Shown here piece by piece: positions 46,618 to 56,055 of a stretch of 59,688 nucleotides of DNA. The position numbers and the translations under genes were made by a program. Under the pieces are notes generated by a model, which was not told the DNA's origin, did no database searches, and saw nothing but the letters and a program-made list of their open reading frames with translations. The stretch's first letter is position 1, and the number at the start of each line of letters is the position of its first letter. This stretch comes from Anaeromonas frigoriresistens (GTDB taxonomy: Bacteria > Bacillota > Clostridia > Tissierellales > SIT17). The stretch is taken from the NCBI RefSeq assembly GCF_016820655.1, contig NZ_WSFT01000044.1, forward strand, positions 1 to 59,688, read 5' to 3'.

Positions 46618-47433
46618 TTTATCTACAACTCCATATAAATCTAACCTTCTATGTTTCAATAAAGGAAGTTGCTCTCTAATTTCATTTATTTTATCTAAAT
46701 CAATTTCTTCAATTATAATTCCTTCTTCAAATTCTAAATTGTTAATTATATCTCCCCATGGACTTACAATGATTGAATGTCCATAAGAGTTATACGATGC
46801 CTCCTTATTTAAGGCCCCACTGCACCCAAGAGTATATACTTGATTATCAAGAGCTCTAACCTTAAATAAATCCTTCCAATGAGCTGGTCCAGTGGTCATA
46901 TTAAATGAGGCTGGGGTGATTATAAGTTTTGCTCCCTCTTCTACCATAAGTCTTGATAATTCAGGAAATCTAATATCATAACATATTTGTAGTCCTATCT
47001 TGCAGTACTCTGTTTCAAATACAGTATACTCATTACCTCTACTCAAAACATCAGATTCTTTAAAAGTAACTCCACCTTTTACATCAATATCAAACAAATG
47101 TACCTTTCTATGTTTTGCTATTATGTTTCCTTCCCTATCAAAGGCATAGCTAGTATTATATACCTTGCCATCCTCATTCTCTGGAATTGAACCAGCAATT
47201 ATATATTTACTTATTTCTTGAGCAATATTAGAAATGAATTTCAATGTCTTACTATTTTTCTCATTCTCACTATATTCTTCAAAAAAAGTATTATCGTAGG
47301 GACAATTAAACATTTCTGGTAAGATTATAATATCTGCCCCTAATTCTGAGGCTTCATTAATCAGTTGTTTTGCTTTCAATAGATTTTTTTTCTTCTCTTC
47401 TTGAACTTTCATTTGACATAACCCAACTTTCAT
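46609..47433 (-). CDS. Carbon-nitrogen hydrolase, probable omega-amidase
   Basis: 274 residues from ATG 47433 (AGGAGG). Nitrilase-fold triad: Glu in LPEMFNCPYD, Lys in KHRKVHLFDIDV, Cys in LQICYDIRFPEL. The overall pattern fits Nit2/omega-amidase (alpha-ketoglutaramate hydrolysis) more than N-carbamoylputrescine amidase. Cytoplasmic. Confidence 0.88.
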   Translation of the reverse strand: MKVGLCQMKVQEEKKKNLLKAKQLINEASELGADIIILPEMFNCPYDNTFFEEYSENEKNSKTLKFISNIAQEISKYIIAGSIPENEDGKVYNTSYAFDREGNIIAKHRKVHLFDIDVKGGVTFKESDVLSRGNEYTVFETEYCKIGLQICYDIRFPELSRLMVEEGAKLIITPASFNMTTGPAHWKDLFKVRALDNQVYTLGCSGALNKEASYNSYGHSIIVSPWGDIINNLEFEEGIIIEEIDLDKINEIREQLPLLKHRRLDLYGVVDKRD

Positions 47434-47509
47434 TATATACCTCCTCATAGAATAACCACATTATTACTTTAATTATCTCTTATAATCAAATTATAATCAA
47501 ATTTCACTA

Positions 47510-47535
47510 TAAATAAAAAGAGACCCAAGGTCTCT
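47510..47535 (-). terminator. Terminator of 47557-48147
   Basis: AGAGACC / GGTCTCT arms with a 3-base loop, TTTTTATTT on the minus strand. Confidence 0.8.
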
Positions 47536-47556
47536 CAAAGTATATATGATATCATC

Positions 47557-48147
47557 TTACATATTTTCATAAGGGATAGTTAATGCTTCTATAACTTTCT
47601 CAACTTTTTTTACCTTTTTATTCATATCATCCCTTAATATAGGCTTAAAGCAATTCATAAATAGTACAATTGACTCTAATGTACTCATTGATTGACTTTG
47701 TACTAGCTGTCTATGGTTTTCAATATTATTTTTAGTTTTGAACATATTTCTTTTTGTATCAACTACTTTATCTATAAGTTCTTTATTCTTACCATCACTA
47801 TATCTTCCTATTTCTGCTAGGATTTTTTCTCTTTTGTCTATAGGTGCTAAACTACTCTGACTTTGTATTACTCCATCGTATTTGTCTAATCGTATTCTAT
47901 TAACTTTATTTAAAACATCAAAAACATCTTGAATTTTTGATAAAATAACCTGTTGATCTTCAGAAAAATATCCTTTTATACCCCTCATCATTTGCACTTG
48001 GTTTTCAAAATCTCTATCTAGATTCAATTTTTTAATGTCCAATTTAAAATTATTATCTTTCGTCAACAATAAAAGGATAGGAACCATAATTCCTAAAAGC
48101 TTGGGAAAAGAGGGTTCTTCAGTGGTGATAGACAATTTATCATTCAA
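47557..48147 (-). CDS. Hypothetical helical protein
   Basis: 196 residues, TTG start at 48147 with AGAGGTGA 7 bases before; the nearby ATG is out of frame. One hydrophobic stretch (about 17-29, LLGIMVPILLLLT), then a long helical, charged region likely to form coiled coil (about 75-190). No family recognised. Confidence 0.6.
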   Translation of the reverse strand: MNDKLSITTEEPSFPKLLGIMVPILLLLTKDNNFKLDIKKLNLDRDFENQVQMMRGIKGYFSEDQQVILSKIQDVFDVLNKVNRIRLDKYDGVIQSQSSLAPIDKREKILAEIGRYSDGKNKELIDKVVDTKRNMFKTKNNIENHRQLVQSQSMSTLESIVLFMNCFKPILRDDMNKKVKKVEKVIEALTIPYENM

Positions 48148-48227
48148 TAATATTCACCTCTATTCTTTAAATAATTTCTCATACAAATATAGTATGCTTA
48201 TTATTAATAAAGGTGAATACTAAGGAT

Positions 48228-48773
48228 CTATTTCATTTCTTTTTCTTTTCTTAGTTCTGATATAGACTTTGTAGTAATATACTTTCTGTCTAAATCCAAT
48301 AATTCAATAGCTCTATCTAAATCCTCAGATTTTTGTATTTCTATCTCCATATATGTTTCTGGATATGTATCTTTATCCCATGTATCAATCTCAAAAAGAA
48401 TATCATTATATTTATAAGAGATTCTTTCTTTATATCCTATATATTTAGTTTCCAGCCCTAATGTATTAAAGATTTCTAGTATAGCTTCCGGATTATCTAT
48501 AGAGGATTCTATCTCTTTATTTTTACGATAGCTATCTTCAGATAATATTTTCTTTAATGTTACTTTTATAGATTTATTATAATTAACATTATCTGTTGTT
48601 TCTCTTACTCTTAAATATCCATTATGTTTTTTTTCAATCATATTATCCTTAGTATCTACTATTGTATTCTTTTGGTGTTCATTCTTAACTTTTATAGCAC
48701 CAATTTTGCTTAATTTTTCTTCCATTTGTTCTTTATTAATACCTAACACCTTTACTTCAAGTTCATTACACAT
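48228..48773 (-). CDS. CYTH domain protein (class IV adenylate cyclase/ThTPase-like)
   Basis: 181 residues from ATG 48773 (AAAGGAGTGA). It begins NELEVKVLGI (the ExExK motif) and carries GYLRVRE, SIKVTLKK, YKERISYKYN and FEIDTWDKDTYPETYMEIEI, the strands of the CYTH tunnel fold. It may be a class IV cyclase-type or triphosphatase enzyme; cyclase activity is not assured. Cytoplasmic. Confidence 0.85.
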   Translation of the reverse strand: MCNELEVKVLGINKEQMEEKLSKIGAIKVKNEHQKNTIVDTKDNMIEKKHNGYLRVRETTDNVNYNKSIKVTLKKILSEDSYRKNKEIESSIDNPEAILEIFNTLGLETKYIGYKERISYKYNDILFEIDTWDKDTYPETYMEIEIQKSEDLDRAIELLDLDRKYITTKSISELRKEKEMK

Positions 48774-48834
48774 AGATTCACTCCTTTGAATAATAATATA
48801 AAATGAGACAATAATAACCATGGGAGGTATAGCC

Positions 48835-49125
48835 ATGATTAAATTAGTATTGATATTTTTCCTTATATCATTAATAATCTTTATAATAAAACCAAAAAAA
48901 TTCACGCCTTATACCAGTAGTGTTCAGCTACCACTAATTTTAGTGAAGAACGGTAGTATTGTAAATCATAACCTTTATGCTATAAAAAAAGATGAAAACT
49001 GGTTAAATAACACACTAAATAAAAAAGGTATATATAACTTATCCAATATAGAACAAGCAATTATTCTAACTACTGGAATTTTAGATGTTCAATTGTACTC
49101 CAAATATGAAGAAAAAAGGACCTAA
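48835..49125 (+). CDS. DUF421/YetF C-terminal-like protein with one membrane helix
   Basis: 97 residues from ATG 48835 (GGGAGG). One N-terminal membrane helix (3-20), then VQLPLILVKNGSIVNHNLYA and SNIEQAIILTTGILDVQLYS, which resemble the cytosolic tail domain of DUF421 (YetF). The usual three-helix membrane part is reduced to one. A stand-alone relic or a distinct subfamily; function unknown. Confidence 0.65.
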   Translation: MIKLVLIFFLISLIIFIIKPKKFTPYTSSVQLPLILVKNGSIVNHNLYAIKKDENWLNNTLNKKGIYNLSNIEQAIILTTGILDVQLYSKYEEKRT

Positions 49126-49134
49126 TAGTCCTTT
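49115..49134. terminator. Two-way terminator
   Basis: AAAGGAC / GTCCTTT with loop CTAATA; T tract TTTTTTC on the minus strand for the phosphoesterase. Confidence 0.75.
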
Positions 49135-49819
49135 AATCTAAAATTTTAATAGGATCAAAATCGATAAAATCACTAGCTATACATATATAATTTATTCCAT
49201 TATACATACCTTCTTTTACATGCTTATGTCCTTCTGCATGTAAATGACCATAAACACATATTTCCACATTGTATTCTTTCATAATATGGGTGAACTCATT
49301 AGGGGCTCCATCAGAATTAAAGGGTGGATAATGAATCATTACTATTTTTCTATCAATATCCTTTATTTTTTCTAAAGATAATTTTAATCTATTTAATTCT
49401 CTATCAAATATTTTAATATCTTTTTCCTTAAACTCATCACTATCCTTTGGGCACCATCCCCTAGTCCCTGCTATACCGAAATTTTTATACTTATAACCAT
49501 CATTATATAAAAAGTGAATATCCTCTAATCCTAGCTTATCAAGTTTTGACTTTGTCTCCCACCAATAATCATGATTACCCTTGCCTATTATTTTATAACC
49601 TGGCAGTTTCTCTATTTTTTTCAAGTCTATAAGTGCATCTTTTAGCTTCAATGCCCAACTAATATCTCCTGGAATTAATACAATATCATCATCAGTGATT
49701 TTATTTATCCAGTTATTGAATATATTCTCTTCATGATTTATCCATTTATCACTAAATACATCCATAGGTTTATCACCTATAGGGTCTAAATGTAAATCAG
49801 CAATACCATATATAGCCAT
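49133..49819 (-). CDS. Calcineurin-like metallophosphoesterase
   Basis: 228 residues. The metal sites appear in order: ADLHLD (5-12), PGDISWAL, KGNHDYWW, MIHYPPF and GHLHAEGH. Cytoplasmic, substrate unknown; resembles the YmdB/YpgH-type stand-alone enzymes. GAGGTGAAAG precedes the ATG. It is 21 bases after yhaN and may be in the same transcript. Confidence 0.9.
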   Translation of the reverse strand: MAIYGIADLHLDPIGDKPMDVFSDKWINHEENIFNNWINKITDDDIVLIPGDISWALKLKDALIDLKKIEKLPGYKIIGKGNHDYWWETKSKLDKLGLEDIHFLYNDGYKYKNFGIAGTRGWCPKDSDEFKEKDIKIFDRELNRLKLSLEKIKDIDRKIVMIHYPPFNSDGAPNEFTHIMKEYNVEICVYGHLHAEGHKHVKEGMYNGINYICIASDFIDFDPIKILD

Positions 49820-49840
49820 TCTTTCACCTCAGTATTTCAT

Positions 49841-52078
49841 TTAAATTTCAATATAGTTGAAACTATATTTTTTATCATTCAGTATTTTTTGTTCCCTCTT
49901 TTGACATGTAAATAAGATTATTTGTCTATCCATAGACTGTTCATATATATAGTCTAATATATTTGATAACCTTTGATCGTCATATTGTATAAAACAATCA
50001 TCTAATATAAGAGGAATATTTTTATCTTCTTTTATTATATCAATAATCCCAAATCTAAGGGAGAAATATATTTGATCTATAGTTCCATAGCTCAAAGATT
50101 CAATATCTATAAGATTATTATTTTGATCTACAATTTTCATTTCTAAATTCTCAGTTATTTTAATTTCTTTATATTTTCCATGGGTAATATCACTAATTAT
50201 TTGAGACACTTTTTTGTTTAGTTTAGGAGCAAAATCTCGATGAATATTTTTTGATATTTTCTCTATAGTAGCTTTAGCAATCTCAATAGAGTTAAGTTCA
50301 TTTTCATATTTATCTATCATTTCCTGTTTTATAGATATTTCTTCATCTATCTCTTGAATAGGCCTAAATAATGAATTCATAGTATTAATTTTTTCTTCTA
50401 GGTTAGATATCTCTTTATCTTTGTTTACAATGTTCTCTTTTATAACATTCAACTTTTCTACAATATCCTCTTCAATATCTATATCGTCTAAGGAAACTTT
50501 ATTGCATTCTTTCATTTTCTCTTCTAATTCTTCAATAGTTTCCTTCATCAAAATATTACTTAATATTTCTCTTTGATAATTAATTCTATTAATTATTTCT
50601 TCATATAATCTTTTCTTTTCTATTCCCAATTTTAGTTCATCTACATCGTCAAATTTATTTTTACTTAATATGAATTTAATACCCATATTCTCTTCATTTA
50701 ATTTAGTCTTTAATCTTTGTATTTCTGTATTTTTTTCAAGTAATTGATTTTGTAGAAATCGCTCTGTATCCCTTAATTCATTGTTTTTTTTAATTTTTTC
50801 ATTCTCCAATTCGTCTAATATAACTTTTTTATCTATAATTGAACAATTGATACTTTTGGTTTTAATAACTAAATATAGATCTGAAAACACCATAAAAACT
50901 GATAAAAAATAAAATATATAATTATACGAGTAACCTAAAACTAATCCTATTACTATACTTATAGTAGAAAATAAGAGGAGTAATTTATTTATCTTTTTCT
51001 TGTTTTTTAGTTTCTCATATATAGTAAGTTTTTCTTTATAATTAATATTTTCAATCAGGATATTTTTTTGATCTAGTTGAGAGTTTACATCATCTAACTT
51101 TTGTTGAATTAAAGATATATTTTCTTCAATTCTAGACATATTCTCAACTATTGTTTCAACACTATTTTCATGTTTTATTATGTCACCATAATCCTTTATT
51201 TTAATATCCTTAAACCTTCTTAACTTATAGGATTGTTTATGTAGAGAATCAATTTCTTTTAATAAACCCTTAGCTTTTATATATTTATCATTTATTTCTT
51301 TACATCTATATTTATATATATCTTTTTCTAATTTATCCTTTTTTCTTACTAATTCATTTAGTTCTTTTTTTAATTCATTGATTTTATACTGAAACTCCTT
51401 AGTTTCTTCAAACATTTTATGGGATTTATCCCTTTGTTTACTTAGTTTATTTAATTCTTCAATAATCTTTCCATAGGGAGAAGTTTTTAACCTATTTTTT
51501 GTACCAATATCATTTATTCTCTTTTCTAACCTTTCTATTACATTTTTAATCGATATTTCATTATCTAAAGTTCCCCCCAGATTTATTAAGTTATCCTTTA
51601 CCTCTTTGGCAAAATTACTATCAGTTTTACTCTCTAATTGAGCAATACTTATAGTATTTTGATAAATACTTTTATTAATTCCAAAATGTAAAGATGTAGG
51701 TTCTATTACTCTAGCAACAGGATTATATTCGTACATGTGAGTAAGTTCTTCTCCAGTTTCCTCATCAAAAACTGCTACTTCATCATTACCTTTTTCAAAG
51801 TTACGCTCAATTCTATAAATTTCATTATCATAAGAATATTTTAATACTCCTTTATATTGGTTATTATTCCATGGAAAATACTTTTCATAATCCTCAGTAT
51901 ATCTCTTAGTTTTTGTATATTTCTTATTAAAACCATATAACATACCTTCTATAAACTTATGGATAGTACTCTTACCTGCTTCGTTATCACCATAAATAAG
52001 ATTTAATCCATCAGATAATTTAATATTTTTGCCATTGAATTTACCAAAAGAAAGAATGATAAGCTCTTCAATTATCAT
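49841..52078 (-). CDS. yhaN: YhaN/SbcC-like AAA ATPase
   Basis: 745 residues. Walker A YGDNEAGKST (about 29-38), long coiled-coil arms (about 190-330 and 420-600), and Walker B LILDDCFIQYDD (about 674-685). Between the arms, residues 364-402 form two membrane-type helices (LLLLFSTISIVIGLVLGYSY), as in B. subtilis YhaN. No zinc-hook CxxC is seen. With YhaO it should form an SbcCD-like complex handling DNA ends. Start overlaps yhaO stop by 4 bases. Confidence 0.87.
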   Translation of the reverse strand: MIIEELIILSFGKFNGKNIKLSDGLNLIYGDNEAGKSTIHKFIEGMLYGFNKKYTKTKRYTEDYEKYFPWNNNQYKGVLKYSYDNEIYRIERNFEKGNDEVAVFDEETGEELTHMYEYNPVARVIEPTSLHFGINKSIYQNTISIAQLESKTDSNFAKEVKDNLINLGGTLDNEISIKNVIERLEKRINDIGTKNRLKTSPYGKIIEELNKLSKQRDKSHKMFEETKEFQYKINELKKELNELVRKKDKLEKDIYKYRCKEINDKYIKAKGLLKEIDSLHKQSYKLRRFKDIKIKDYGDIIKHENSVETIVENMSRIEENISLIQQKLDDVNSQLDQKNILIENINYKEKLTIYEKLKNKKKINKLLLLFSTISIVIGLVLGYSYNYIFYFLSVFMVFSDLYLVIKTKSINCSIIDKKVILDELENEKIKKNNELRDTERFLQNQLLEKNTEIQRLKTKLNEENMGIKFILSKNKFDDVDELKLGIEKKRLYEEIINRINYQREILSNILMKETIEELEEKMKECNKVSLDDIDIEEDIVEKLNVIKENIVNKDKEISNLEEKINTMNSLFRPIQEIDEEISIKQEMIDKYENELNSIEIAKATIEKISKNIHRDFAPKLNKKVSQIISDITHGKYKEIKITENLEMKIVDQNNNLIDIESLSYGTIDQIYFSLRFGIIDIIKEDKNIPLILDDCFIQYDDQRLSNILDYIYEQSMDRQIILFTCQKREQKILNDKKYSFNYIEI

Positions 52079-53178
52079 TTTAGCTTCACCTTCTCCCTAA
52101 GTAATTCTTCCAACCCAATATATAAGCCTCTATTCATGACCTCATCATTTAAATCATTCTCGATCATCTCTTTAATGAATTCTCCTATTATATTATTTTC
52201 ATTTTCAAGTAATAATTGATTTATATCATAGTCTGGTTCAGTTTTATCTATTATTTGTATAAAATAAAACTCATTATCTAATTTAGATTCTATATCAATA
52301 ATCTTATCTTTTATATCTCGATCTATATACCCTTTTATAATTATACGGAAAAAATTTTTTTTTCTTACCTCTTCAGATTCTATATCTAATATCCTAGCCA
52401 AGATAGAATTATAACTCATTTTTTCATTAATTTCTATATTAATAATATTATACTTTCTTTTACTTATAGGAATGAACTTAGTTGTTAATCCCTTATCGTC
52501 TATTAAACCTTCTATAACTCCATGTTCTCCTAATTCTCCGAAATCTAATGGCTCAGGACTCCCAGGATAACATATACTGTCAGTTATATATTGATGCTTA
52601 TGTATATGTCCCAATCCAATATAATCAAATCCAAACTTATCAATATCTTTTCTATCAATGGGTAAATATTTAGAGTTTTTATCGAAAATATCTCCATGAA
52701 GAAGTAAAACATTAAATTTATTTATATCTAAATCTATTTTAGAAAAATCTTGTTTTCCCTTTTCTTTTTCTTGCCAACTAACACCCCATATATCAATATT
52801 ATCTTCTTCAAAGCTTAATTTATCTATTTCATTATAATCTAATATATATACATTTTCATTCCAATCTATCAATTTGTATAATGACTTTTCATTTAAATAA
52901 TCATGATTCCCTGTAATCATAATTACCTTTGTTTTATATAACAACTTAAATCTATCATTAATTATTTTTAATTCTGCTATAGAGCATAACTCATCCTCAA
53001 AAAGATCTCCTGCTATAAATAGATAATCCACATTTCTTTCTTTACATCTATCTAAAATTTTTAGAAAAGTATCTATTATTTCGTCTCTTCTGTTCTTCCC
53101 TTGTTCTCCAGTTATTTTTCCTTTTGTAAATTTCATACCAATATGGACATCCGCGGTATGAATAAATGAAATACTCAT
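52075..53178 (-). CDS. yhaO: YhaO/SbcD-like DNA repair nuclease
   Basis: 367 residues. Mre11-type motifs: HTADVHIGMKF (7-17), FIAGDLFED, MITGNHDYL, LLHGDIF and GLGHIHKHQ. The C-terminal 130 residues form the capping and partner-binding domain. AGGTGTAATA with GGAGG is the ribosome site. Upstream lies a LexA-like box (53196-53209), which would place the pair in the SOS response, as reported for B. subtilis yhaONM. Confidence 0.88.
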   Translation of the reverse strand: MSISFIHTADVHIGMKFTKGKITGEQGKNRRDEIIDTFLKILDRCKERNVDYLFIAGDLFEDELCSIAELKIINDRFKLLYKTKVIMITGNHDYLNEKSLYKLIDWNENVYILDYNEIDKLSFEEDNIDIWGVSWQEKEKGKQDFSKIDLDINKFNVLLLHGDIFDKNSKYLPIDRKDIDKFGFDYIGLGHIHKHQYITDSICYPGSPEPLDFGELGEHGVIEGLIDDKGLTTKFIPISKRKYNIINIEINEKMSYNSILARILDIESEEVRKKNFFRIIIKGYIDRDIKDKIIDIESKLDNEFYFIQIIDKTEPDYDINQLLLENENNIIGEFIKEMIENDLNDEVMNRGLYIGLEELLREKVKLK

Positions 53179-53195
53179 TATTACACCTCCATTAT

Positions 53196-53209
53196 AGAAC
53201 GTATATTCG
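53196..53209 (-). promoter_or_regulatory. Putative LexA (SOS) box before yhaO-yhaN
   Basis: Minus strand CGAATATACGTTCT fits the Firmicute consensus CGAACRNRYGTTYG at 12 of 14 positions; mismatches are at position 5 and the last base. It lies 18-31 bases before the yhaO start codon. Confidence 0.5.
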
Positions 53210-53249
53210 ATAAAAGTAATTAAAATCCTTTATTTTATTTACTTTTATC
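53209..53249. repeat. Inverted repeat, 11-bp arms, upstream of yhaO
   Basis: GATAAAAGTAA (53209-53219) and TTACTTTTATC (53239-53249), 19 bases apart. It may be an operator or an mRNA leader hairpin. Confidence 0.5.
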
Positions 53250-53307
53250 AGAATAAATTTTATTCTCAATCAAATACTATCACTATTATAACAATGGGGG
53301 TGTTATT

Positions 53308-54870
53308 ATTTTTAATAAATTTAATAGATTCTTAAAAAAAGTAGCTTTAAAAGATCAAATAAAGGGAAATGATAATTCTTTTAAAGGAAAAACTAGGATA
53401 CCAACAAATATTGATAAAGTAACTTCTATTCTCAACTCAGTACTCTGGGAGTCTAGTGACTTTGAAATGAGAAGAGTTAAGTTCAACAATAGGATATTGT
53501 TGGTAACATACTTTGATGGTTTAGCGGACACTCAAAATATTAGTAAAGAGGTAATTCAACCTCTTATGATGGATGATAAAAAAACAAATCCAGATAATTA
53601 CATAATTGAAGAGATAAAGGAAAAATATCTCTATTCAGCAGAAATTGGAGATTCTAAATATATCGAAAACTGTATAGATTCCTTAGTGTCTGGAGATACA
53701 GTAGTCTTTGTAGAGGGAGTTTCAGAGGCTATTTTAGTAGGCTCAAAAGGTTTTGAAGTAAGAAAAATTGATACTCCAGATACCGAAACTACAATAAGAG
53801 GCTCTAAAGAAGGTTTTAATGAATCCTTAAGAACTAATATCACATTAATTAGAAGAAGAATAAAAAACCCTAATTTAGTTTTTGAATCAATGAAATTAGG
53901 TAAACAAACTAATACAGAAATATGTATAGCATATATAAATGGCATCGTAAATGAAGATATTTTAAAAACTGTTAAAAGGAGAATAAAAAAAGTAGATGTT
54001 GATGCTATTTTGGAATCAGGATATATTGAAGATTTTATTCAAGATTCTACTTTTTCATTATTCCCTACAGTTGGAAATAATGAAAAACCGGATATAGTAG
54101 CTTCAAAGCTATTAGAAGGTAGAGTAGCTATTATAACAGATGGTACTCCCTTTGTACTTACTGTTCCTTATTTATTTATTGAATCATTACAAACATCAGA
54201 AGATTATTATTCTAGATCTATTCTTTCTATGATTATACGAATATTAAGATTTTCAGCATTACTTATATCAATACTTCTACCAGCTTTGTATGTGGCAGGA
54301 GTAAATTTTCATAAAGATTTTATTCCTTTTGAGTTACTACTATCTATATCGGCTTCTAGGGAAGGTATACCCTTTAGTCCTTTGACAGAGTCTATTCTGA
54401 TGCTTACCGCATTTGAGTTTTTAAAAGAAGCTGGTGTAAGAATGCCAAGACCCTCAGGTCAAGCAGTAAGTATAGTTGGTGCCTTAATACTAGGAGAGGC
54501 AGCAGTAAATGCGGGTTTTGTTAGTAATCCCATGATTATAGTAGTAGCCCTTACAGCTATCACATCATTTTTGGCTTTACCAATAAGTGCTGCTTTACCT
54601 ATCATGAGATTAGTATTTCTTCTTTCAGCTAATGTAGTTGGATTTTTAGGAATTTTATTTATATTGTTACTATTTTTAATTCATCTTTGTAGTTTAAGAT
54701 CCTTTGGTGTTCCTTATTTAACACCTATTTCTCCTTTAATAACAAAAGATTTAAAGGACTCATTCATAAAAGCACCAATGTGGATGATGTTTACCAGACC
54801 TAAATCTATAATTTCAAACCAGGATAAATACTATAGAATGAAGATTAATCATATAAAGAAAGAGGATTAA
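53308..54870 (+). CDS. gerKA: Spore germination receptor A subunit (GerA/GerKA), probable ATT start
   Basis: 520 residues if started at ATT 53308, the family's usual length. The first ATG in frame (53467) would remove the conserved start of the domain (SSDFEMRRVKF), has no ribosome site, and no ATG, GTG or TTG precedes it, whereas GGGGGTG lies 6 bases before ATT 53308. The N-terminal soluble part (1-260) has the ND1/ND2 domains (for example DTVVFVEGVSEAILVGSKGFEVR), followed by about five membrane helices (for example SASREGIPFSPLTE and RMPRPSGQAVSIVG). It senses germinants in the spore inner membrane. Confidence 0.88.
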   Translation: MFNKFNRFLKKVALKDQIKGNDNSFKGKTRIPTNIDKVTSILNSVLWESSDFEMRRVKFNNRILLVTYFDGLADTQNISKEVIQPLMMDDKKTNPDNYIIEEIKEKYLYSAEIGDSKYIENCIDSLVSGDTVVFVEGVSEAILVGSKGFEVRKIDTPDTETTIRGSKEGFNESLRTNITLIRRRIKNPNLVFESMKLGKQTNTEICIAYINGIVNEDILKTVKRRIKKVDVDAILESGYIEDFIQDSTFSLFPTVGNNEKPDIVASKLLEGRVAIITDGTPFVLTVPYLFIESLQTSEDYYSRSILSMIIRILRFSALLISILLPALYVAGVNFHKDFIPFELLLSISASREGIPFSPLTESILMLTAFEFLKEAGVRMPRPSGQAVSIVGALILGEAAVNAGFVSNPMIIVVALTAITSFLALPISAALPIMRLVFLLSANVVGFLGILFILLLFLIHLCSLRSFGVPYLTPISPLITKDLKDSFIKAPMWMMFTRPKSIISNQDKYYRMKINHIKKED

Positions 54871-54871
54871 T

Positions 54872-56047
54872 ATGATAAAGAGAATTATATTATTAGTTAT
54901 AATTTTACTCTCTATTACAGGATGTTGGGATAATAAGGATATCACTAAACAAACTTTAGTTGTTGGAATGGGAATTGATAAAGGACAAGATAAAGAATAC
55001 AAAGTTACTTTACAACTGGTAAAACCTTCAGCCCTTCAACAAAATGGAAAAGATAAAAGTGAAAAACCTTACTTGGTTATTTCTGCTGAAGGAGATACTA
55101 TTTTTGAAGCAATAAGAGAGCATTTAAAAAAGACTGGTAGAAAAGCTTATTTTAGTCATAATAGAGTTATAGTTATTTGTGAGGATATAGCTAAAAAAGA
55201 GCTAAGTCCTCTTCTAGATTTCATAGATAGAGACCCAGAAACTCGATTGAGTCATCAAGTATTAATATCAAAAGATATGTGTGCTGAAGATGTATTGAAA
55301 TTAGAAAGCGACCTAGAGCCTTTACCTGCAATTGAAATATCTCAAATAATGGATAATAGTGAAACTACTAGTAAACTTATATCTGCTACAATTTTTGATA
55401 TTTTAAGCAGAACTGGAAATAAAGGATTTAATTCAGTTATAGGAGTCATTCAACCTAATAATAATAAAGTACCTAGTACAATTAAAGAATTAATAGATAC
55501 AAAAATACAAGGGGGAGCAGTATTTAAAGAAGATAAGCTTATAGCTTGGCTAGGCCCTATTGAAACTAGAGCTTTACAATTCATATCAGGATTTAACGGA
55601 GATATCAATTCGGGTTTATTAATAGAACCTTACCCTGGTGACCCTAAGAAAAGAGTTTCAATAGAACTGATAAGTTTGAGTACTGATTTAGAAACTAAGT
55701 TAATAGGTGAAGATTTAAAACTTTTTATAAATACTAAAAGCAAAGGTGTTTTGGCAGAGCAAGAAAGTGGTGAAAATTTAAATACAGAAGAAAATCTGCT
55801 TTTATTAGAACAAATCTCAGAAGAAAAAATCAAGTCAGAATTGGAAAATATAATTAATATTGCACAAAAAGAAATCAAAACTGATTTTTTGGGCATATCT
55901 GAGCAAATATTAAGGCAAGAACCAAAGTATTGGAAAAAAATTGAATCAGAGTGGGATGAGATATTTACAAAAATGGATGTAACTATAAATGTTGATTTCG
56001 AAATAAATAAAACAGGACTTACTAGTAGTCCAATAATTTCAAAGTAG
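54872..56047 (+). CDS. gerKC: Spore germination receptor C subunit (GerC lipoprotein)
   Basis: 391 residues. Lipobox SITGC (Cys18). GCWDNKDI is typical of Ger(x)C proteins, and the domain continues with VVGMGIDKG and YFSHNRVIVI. It lies in the outer face of the spore inner membrane. It starts 2 bases after the A gene; AAAGAGGAT is the ribosome site. Confidence 0.93.
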   Translation: MIKRIILLVIILLSITGCWDNKDITKQTLVVGMGIDKGQDKEYKVTLQLVKPSALQQNGKDKSEKPYLVISAEGDTIFEAIREHLKKTGRKAYFSHNRVIVICEDIAKKELSPLLDFIDRDPETRLSHQVLISKDMCAEDVLKLESDLEPLPAIEISQIMDNSETTSKLISATIFDILSRTGNKGFNSVIGVIQPNNNKVPSTIKELIDTKIQGGAVFKEDKLIAWLGPIETRALQFISGFNGDINSGLLIEPYPGDPKKRVSIELISLSTDLETKLIGEDLKLFINTKSKGVLAEQESGENLNTEENLLLLEQISEEKIKSELENIINIAQKEIKTDFLGISEQILRQEPKYWKKIESEWDEIFTKMDVTINVDFEINKTGLTSSPIISK

Positions 56048-56055
56048 GGATTTCT

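Noticed and set aside
53191-53196. TATAAT (minus strand) as -10 of yhaO
   Set aside because: The start would fall within the ribosome site, and the -35 is poor; the promoter is probably further upstream.
53294-53335. 13-codon reading frame ATGGGGGTG... as leader peptide of the ger operon
   Set aside because: Its ATG lies inside the ribosome site region of the A gene; no evidence of its own initiation.
53308-53467. gerA as a pseudogene with a broken start
   Set aside because: The frame is open throughout, a ribosome site is well placed, and the operon is intact, so an ATT start is the simpler reading.
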